Shown piece after piece: positions 15,132-19,373 of a stretch of 19,373 bases of DNA (its first letter is position 1; each line of letters opens with the position of its first letter). A program made the position numbers and the translations under genes. Under the pieces are notes generated by a model. The model made no database searches, had not been told where the DNA came from, and saw only the letters and a program-made list of their open reading frames with translations. Origin of the DNA: RGIG6178 sp045612885 (GTDB taxonomy: Bacteria > Bacillota_I > Bacilli_A > RFN20 > DUOF01); NCBI GenBank assembly GCA_045612885.1, contig JAZKZZ010000035.1, positions 1 through 19,373 on the forward strand. Reading direction: 5' to 3'.

Positions 15132-16418
15132 TTAATGATGTTTAGTTAAATGTAGTTTCTTATAAACTGATTTTCTAGATAGAATAACGGCTCTATCAGC
15201 AACAACATTGTATGTGTATCTAAATGGTGAGTTAGAGATCAGATAGCCTTCTTTAGTTAATTTAAAATGAGAGAACCTCTTCCATAAACATAAACTAAGT
15301 AAAACAATTGAACCCACTATTTGTCCAATAACGGTACAATAAGGAGTAAGTAATACTATTGATAGTATAGTTTTTATAATTGTAGAGAATATTCCATTTA
15401 TCGTATTAAGTGTAGGTGAATAGTTTAATTGTAAGAAACTATCAAGGTTGCCTATAAAGATATATAAGATATAATCTAATATTTGAATTCCAAACATTAT
15501 TAGAGCAATATTTAGATTAACACCATAAAATTGATATAAAGTCACAAACATTAATATCGATGAAAGTGCACAAATCCCGGTGAATGAAGAAGCCGTTTTT
15601 ATACTCTCTTTATAATTGTATACGCCCTTTGAAATATCTATTTTTGCTCCCGTTTTAATAGCAACCATTGAGTCCCATTGTGAGTCGGTAATTAAAGTGA
15701 CAAAATTAATAGCAATAATATATTCTTCACCAAATTCAAATGCAGTAGAAAATCCAAATAAATAAATTACAAACATAAATAGATTAGTAATAATAGATAG
15801 AGATTCATATCTGAAATTACTTAGTATATTGAAATCAAACTTAAATTTCTTATATTGCCATACTAACATACCAACTACATATAGTGTAATTGCAATTAAC
15901 GCAATATTAATTATTGTATTTACGTTTTTAGTAACTAATGAAACTCCTACTAATACCAAAGTATTAATCACATTAAAAATCCATGAGTGAATATTAGCAA
16001 TCTTCTCTTTATCTTCAAAATATAATTTTTCTAATATGAATGCAAAAATCATATGTATGTAAAGACTAATTACTGTATATAAGGTGAAAGCTCTATATTT
16101 CTCTGGGTCCATATTCATAAACTCAATATATGAATCAATGAAGATAGATAGTAAACCAAAGATAATTCCTCCAATAATTATTCCTAGCGTCATGCCACTA
16201 TAAACAGAGTTTTCATTATGTTCTTTATATCTTTTAATATTAGCTCCAGTAGCAAATATAGAAACACAAACTGCCCAAATAAATTGTATAGGATAAGTAA
16301 GTGAGTATACATTTGCAATATCGGGGTCATTTAGAGTTATTCCAAGTAAAAAAAGCGCAATGATTGGCATCATTGTAAACACAAATAATCCGCTACCTAT
16401 TTGCAACAATCGCTTCAT
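15132..16418 (-). CDS. MATE-like multidrug/lipid transporter
   Basis: 428 residues from the chosen start, with about 12 hydrophobic helices and a short basic C-terminus. The N-terminal helix followed by a PIQFIWAVCVSIFATGANI helix, and the repeat of this plan in the second half (EYIIAINFVTLITDSQWDSMVAIKTGAKI), fit the MATE branch of the MOP superfamily; the match is divergent and rests on topology more than on a strict motif. MATE proteins export drugs or metabolites using ion gradients; the substrate here is unknown. The frame extends to ATG 16448, but that start has no ribosome site and lies just 8 bases past the -10 box, whereas AGGGGG is 6 bases before ATG 16418. Confidence 0.72.
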   Translation of the reverse strand: MKRLLQIGSGLFVFTMMPIIALFLLGITLNDPDIANVYSLTYPIQFIWAVCVSIFATGANIKRYKEHNENSVYSGMTLGIIIGGIIFGLLSIFIDSYIEFMNMDPEKYRAFTLYTVISLYIHMIFAFILEKLYFEDKEKIANIHSWIFNVINTLVLVGVSLVTKNVNTIINIALIAITLYVVGMLVWQYKKFKFDFNILSNFRYESLSIITNLFMFVIYLFGFSTAFEFGEEYIIAINFVTLITDSQWDSMVAIKTGAKIDISKGVYNYKESIKTASSFTGICALSSILMFVTLYQFYGVNLNIALIMFGIQILDYILYIFIGNLDSFLQLNYSPTLNTINGIFSTIIKTILSIVLLTPYCTVIGQIVGSIVLLSLCLWKRFSHFKLTKEGYLISNSPFRYTYNVVADRAVILSRKSVYKKLHLTKHH

Positions 16419-16455
16419 AAGAACCCCCTGATAAAAAGTTAAATTCATTTAACTT

Positions 16456-16483
16456 AGTATAACATAAATTTATTATTCGACAA
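16456..16483 (-). promoter_or_regulatory. Extended -10 promoter of the MATE-like gene
   Basis: On the minus strand: TTGTCG (16483-16478), a 16-base spacer and TATACT (16461-16456) preceded by TGT. Placement supports ATG 16418 as the start. Confidence 0.6.
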
Positions 16484-16495
16484 ATGAATGGGAAA

Positions 16496-16525
16496 GAAAA
16501 AACTATTAGAGTAATATCTAATAGT
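16496..16525 (-). terminator. Terminator of the sugar kinase-dehydrogenase operon
   Basis: A 9-bp stem ACTATTAGA/TCTAATAGT (16502-16510 and 16517-16525), 6-base loop, then T-rich sequence on the minus strand, 25 bases after the dehydrogenase stop. Confidence 0.82.
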
Positions 16526-16550
16526 CCAATTGTATTAATTTAAAGAAATC

Positions 16551-17498
16551 TTAATATCCTTTTTCTAAATCCACTACATCTGATAACTTGTTAGTTTCTA
16601 TATAAGTAATTACTTTATTTGTAATATCATCAATGTAAAATTTAAAACCATCTTTTACTTTCATAGCAGCATGAGGTGACATAATTATATTATCTAACAT
16701 TTCAAAATCATATTTTGAAGGTTTAAGTAATTCATTTTTTGTTTTTGGTTTCTTTTCCCATGTATCTATAGCTGCTCCCTTTAATACTCCTTTACTCAAT
16801 GCATCAAATAATGCTTTTTCATCTATTATATTTGAGCGACCTACATTTACTAAATACTTCCCTTTCATTAATTTAAAGGTAGATTCATTAAATATATTAT
16901 TTGTAGATGGGATTTTAGGTAATGATGATATTATTATGTCACTAACATTTATTAATTCTTCAATATTATCAACTAATTCAATATTTTCATATTGATGTCC
17001 TCTATTGATTGTGTATGATTTAATATTATTATTTACAAGGATTTTATGAATTGCTTTACCAATATGCCCATAGCCTAATAATCCTATCTTCATATTAAAT
17101 ATATCTTGCCAATATAAAGAGTTTAAATCATACCAGATACCCTTTCTTAAATCATCATCATATTTTACGATATTTGAAACTAAGCTATTAGCAAGAGAAA
17201 AAGCATATCTTGCAATAATATCGCTATTAGCATGTGAGTTTACAAGTTTAATATTCATGCTTTTTAATGATTCTAGGGGAAAATCGTCTACTCCTGTTTT
17301 ATAGGCAAAAATGCACTTTAAATTATTGGCAACTAATAATTTACTATGATCTAATTTTTTACCAATAAAAATATCATAATCTTTTAATGAAAAATTTTCT
17401 AAGTCACAAATATCACATTGGCAATATTTTGACAGAGTTTTTTGCATCTCTTTAAATTCATCGTTAAATTCTGCAATACTTAATAATACTTTTATCAT
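16551..17498 (-). CDS. D-isomer-specific 2-hydroxyacid dehydrogenase family protein
   Basis: 315 residues, normal family length. These NAD(P)-dependent enzymes reduce 2-oxoacids to D-2-hydroxyacids or the reverse. The split substrate domain covers about 1-100 and 285-315; the Rossmann domain has GYGHIG at 142-147; the catalytic arginine is R221 in VNVGRSNIIDEKAL and the histidine is H276 in SPHAAM. The usual glutamate of the DVFxxEP motif seems replaced: the segment reads DTWEKKP with K250 at that place, so activity could be altered. Its ATG overlaps the kinase stop (ATGA), so the two are co-translated. With a KDG-type kinase beside it, a role with 2-keto-gluconate-like or glyoxylate/hydroxypyruvate-like acids is a reasonable inference. 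Confidence 0.88.
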   Translation of the reverse strand: MIKVLLSIAEFNDEFKEMQKTLSKYCQCDICDLENFSLKDYDIFIGKKLDHSKLLVANNLKCIFAYKTGVDDFPLESLKSMNIKLVNSHANSDIIARYAFSLANSLVSNIVKYDDDLRKGIWYDLNSLYWQDIFNMKIGLLGYGHIGKAIHKILVNNNIKSYTINRGHQYENIELVDNIEELINVSDIIISSLPKIPSTNNIFNESTFKLMKGKYLVNVGRSNIIDEKALFDALSKGVLKGAAIDTWEKKPKTKNELLKPSKYDFEMLDNIIMSPHAAMKVKDGFKFYIDDITNKVITYIETNKLSDVVDLEKGY

Positions 17499-18493
17499 CT
17501 ATGTACATCCTTTGATGTATTATTAATCCATTGATATATTTCTTTTGAATTTAATGATAATACATCACCTTTTACTAAATGTTTTAAAACACCACAATGT
17601 AAGCCTAGTGATAACGCTTCTTCTATATTTTCAAAATTTTGATTAAGAATATGAATCATGCCACCTACAAATGCATCTCCTCCACCGATTCTATCTAATA
17701 TTTCAAATTCTAATTTAGGGGTAATTGATTTTACTAATTTATTATCTTTTAAATAATATGCATTAGCAGCTAAAGTGTTGTGATTAGCACTAATTACATC
17801 CCTTGATGTAGATGCTAAATATTGAATATTATAGTCTTTAATAAATTTAAGAATTGTTGCTTCGTCACTTTTTTCATTTATATCTAGTAAGTTATTTAAA
17901 TCAAATAAGTTTCCAAAACATACATCAACATAACTCATAATTTCTTTATATGATTGTTTTGCTTCTTCTAAGCTCCATAAAGTAGATCGATAGTTGAAAT
18001 CAAAAGAAATTTTTATATTTCTTTTCTTAGCTTCTTTACACAAACTAAGAACTATATTTTTAGAAGTTTCTGATATTGCAAGAGATATTCCTGAAACATG
18101 GAACCAAGTCGCGTCTTTAAATATATCATCTAAGTTTAATTCACTGATTGATAAGCTGTTAATTACAGCGCTCTTTCTGTTATAGATTACTGATGATGGC
18201 CTAGATGAAAAACCTTGTTCCATAAAATACATACCTAAAGTAGTACCTGATTGAACAATATTATTTACTCCAACTCTATGCTTTAATAAATGTCTTATAA
18301 CTCCTTCTCCTAGTGAGTTATCTGGTATTTTAGTAATAAAATCTGTATTATTACCTAGATGTGAAAGAGTAACTAAAACATTTGATTCAGTTCCTCCATA
18401 GCAAGATTCAAACATATTAGAGTCATCAATCCTATTATTATCTTTAGGAGTCAGTCTCATCATTATTTCACCATAACCAACTATTTTATTCAT
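17495..18493 (-). CDS. kdgK: PfkB-family sugar kinase, probably 2-keto-3-deoxygluconate kinase
   Basis: 332 residues. PfkB-fold kinase that most resembles KDG kinases: GYGEIMMRLTP at 6-16, the substrate region YGGTESNVLVTLSHLG (32-47), FDFNYRSTLW (164-173), and the C-terminal signature DRIGGGDAFVGG (267-278) with catalytic base D273. KDG kinase makes 2-keto-3-deoxy-6-phosphogluconate, the branch point of hexuronate and Entner-Doudoroff breakdown; the aldolase that would follow is not in the window. Other PfkB sugars (fructose, ribose) cannot be excluded. AGGAGG precedes the start inside the end of the upstream gene, only one base after its stop, and the stop TGA overlaps the dehydrogenase start. 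Confidence 0.82.
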   Translation of the reverse strand: MNKIVGYGEIMMRLTPKDNNRIDDSNMFESCYGGTESNVLVTLSHLGNNTDFITKIPDNSLGEGVIRHLLKHRVGVNNIVQSGTTLGMYFMEQGFSSRPSSVIYNRKSAVINSLSISELNLDDIFKDATWFHVSGISLAISETSKNIVLSLCKEAKKRNIKISFDFNYRSTLWSLEEAKQSYKEIMSYVDVCFGNLFDLNNLLDINEKSDEATILKFIKDYNIQYLASTSRDVISANHNTLAANAYYLKDNKLVKSITPKLEFEILDRIGGGDAFVGGMIHILNQNFENIEEALSLGLHCGVLKHLVKGDVLSLNSKEIYQWINNTSKDVHR

Positions 18494-18494
18494 A

Positions 18495-19373
18495 TTATTT
18501 TCCTCCTAATGCACTTATTCGATCTTTACAAATTTCTAAATATGAAATATTAACTAATAATGCTTCTCCGCATTCTCTTGTTAGTTTTTTCTTTAATTTT
18601 TTTCCAATAGAATATTTAAAATGTTCCATTTTCACACGTGTTTTTTTAAATCGAGGAGAAACAATTCTATCAACTTTTAATATTTTATTTTTCTCTAGTG
18701 ATAAATTATAGTTGTAATCAACCTTCATTAAATCATATGGAATCAAATAATATTCAGATTTTAACTTATCTTTTTTTATTTCTCCTTCTCCTGTTTTTGA
18801 AACATTTTTCTTTAACTTTTCTAGAACTATTTTTGCATCATCTTTTAGAGTGACTGCAAAATACATGTTAGGCTTACCACCTTCTAATAAGTCTCTTGCG
18901 ATACCCAAAAAGTTATTTGAAATAGAAAGAGATTCAAAGTCATCTTCTACTAATCCAAAATTGGATTTAACAGTTTTCTTTATAACATTTATAAATTTTT
19001 CATTAGCATAGTTTGTATCTTTTGACATAAGTCTAGTATCATCTAATTTTAAATCAGATTCTTTCAATGCTAATGATATTGGTTGAGCAAATTTATTTTT
19101 CCATGTTGTTTTACTTCTATCTCTTTTTTCGACTAACAAATAGCCATCTTTTGTAATTATTACTCCATTTATTCCAATTTGATTACTTAGTTTTGATGAT
19201 GCTAATGGAGTTATCTTATCATTAAATTCATACAACTCTCTAATGCTGATTAGATCATCTAATTTATAATCCATACATCTATTAGTTAAAAGCATATGAA
19301 AATATGTTGTTCTAGAAGTAAATAACTCTAATTCATTACCTTTTAGATTTATATCATCTAAAGCAATCGTAAT
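18495..19373 (-). CDS. Unrecognised protein with a divergent Nudix-like region, N-terminus beyond window
   Basis: The frame is open from the right window edge to a TAA at 18495, at least 292 residues. An in-frame ATG at 19295 exists, but the 26 codons before it are open and protein-like and no ribosome site precedes it, so the gene most likely starts outside the window. The stretch after that ATG, GINGVIITKDGYLLVEKR, then KFAQPISLA, then INVIKKTVKSNFGL, resembles the first strands, the substrate loop and the helix of a Nudix fold. The Nudix box glutamates (RExxEExG) are not there, so hydrolase activity is doubtful. The C-terminus is basic and lysine-rich. Directly upstream of kdgK (one base), hence the same operon. 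Function unknown. Confidence 0.7.
   Translation of the reverse strand: MTIALDDINLKGNELELFTSRTTYFHMLLTNRCMDYKLDDLISIRELYEFNDKITPLASSKLSNQIGINGVIITKDGYLLVEKRDRSKTTWKNKFAQPISLALKESDLKLDDTRLMSKDTNYANEKFINVIKKTVKSNFGLVEDDFESLSISNNFLGIARDLLEGGKPNMYFAVTLKDDAKIVLEKLKKNVSKTGEGEIKKDKLKSEYYLIPYDLMKVDYNYNLSLEKNKILKVDRIVSPRFKKTRVKMEHFKYSIGKKLKKKLTRECGEALLVNISYLEICKDRISALGGK

Noticed and set aside
14829..15149. A plus-strand frame of 106 codons rich in Lys and Gln over the Lys/Thr-repeat gene.
   Set aside because: It is the +1 shadow of the repeat and runs through the terminator into the opposing transporter gene.

Overview
The window looks like a chromosomal segment of a low-GC Bacillota relative (class Bacilli, perhaps an uncultured gut lineage near Erysipelotrichia, RF39 or Acholeplasmatales). 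This rests on very AT-rich DNA, AGGAGG-type ribosome sites, Bacillus-like sigma-A promoters and a Bacillus-type gene order. TGA is a stop here (for example at the end of the sugar kinase gene) and tryptophan is read from TGG, so this is not a mycoplasma with the altered code. The lineage is inferred, not proven.

1-6795, minus-led with two flipped genes: a partial secDF, a SpoVB-like flippase (+), a DUF421 membrane protein (-), a YrzE/TIGR04086 membrane protein (+), ruvB, ruvA and truB. The order matches the ruvA-ruvB-(queA-tgt-yajC)-yrzE-yrbG-spoVB-secDF block I recall from Bacillus subtilis. Here queA, tgt and yajC are missing, and every second gene of the yrzE-to-secDF part lies on the other strand. 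hisS-truB-ruvA-ruvB form one compact operon with its promoter just upstream of hisS.

8133-8475: the hisS promoter faces a strong promoter for tRNA-His(GTG) and tRNA-Leu(CAA), which end in a clear terminator. The histidyl synthetase and its tRNA are therefore divergent neighbours.

8531-11154: a tight three-gene operon (overlaps TAATG and ATGA) with its own promoter and terminator. It encodes a complete-motif metallophosphoesterase, a 398-residue protein that looks like a catalytically dead copy of the same fold, and a small zinc-ribbon protein. This is the best candidate for an undescribed system in the window.

11208-12841: a lysoplasmalogenase-like YhhN protein and a diacylglycerol-kinase-family lipid kinase, probably one lipid operon. 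12853-14635: an RNase J-type protein with several metal-ligand positions changed, like the weak RnjB/J2 subunit. 14667-15126: a small cysteine-cluster protein with a Lys/Thr repeat tail, strong promoter and terminator. 15132-16483: a MATE-like multidrug/lipid transporter. 16496-19373: an operon of a divergent Nudix-like protein (cut by the window edge), a 2-keto-3-deoxygluconate-type kinase and a 2-hydroxyacid dehydrogenase.

A theme is family members with lost catalytic residues: SecDF, RNase J, the second phosphoesterase, the dehydrogenase and the Nudix-like protein. No insertion sequence, integrase, CRISPR array or origin was seen, and no gene-free stretch exceeds about 215 bases.
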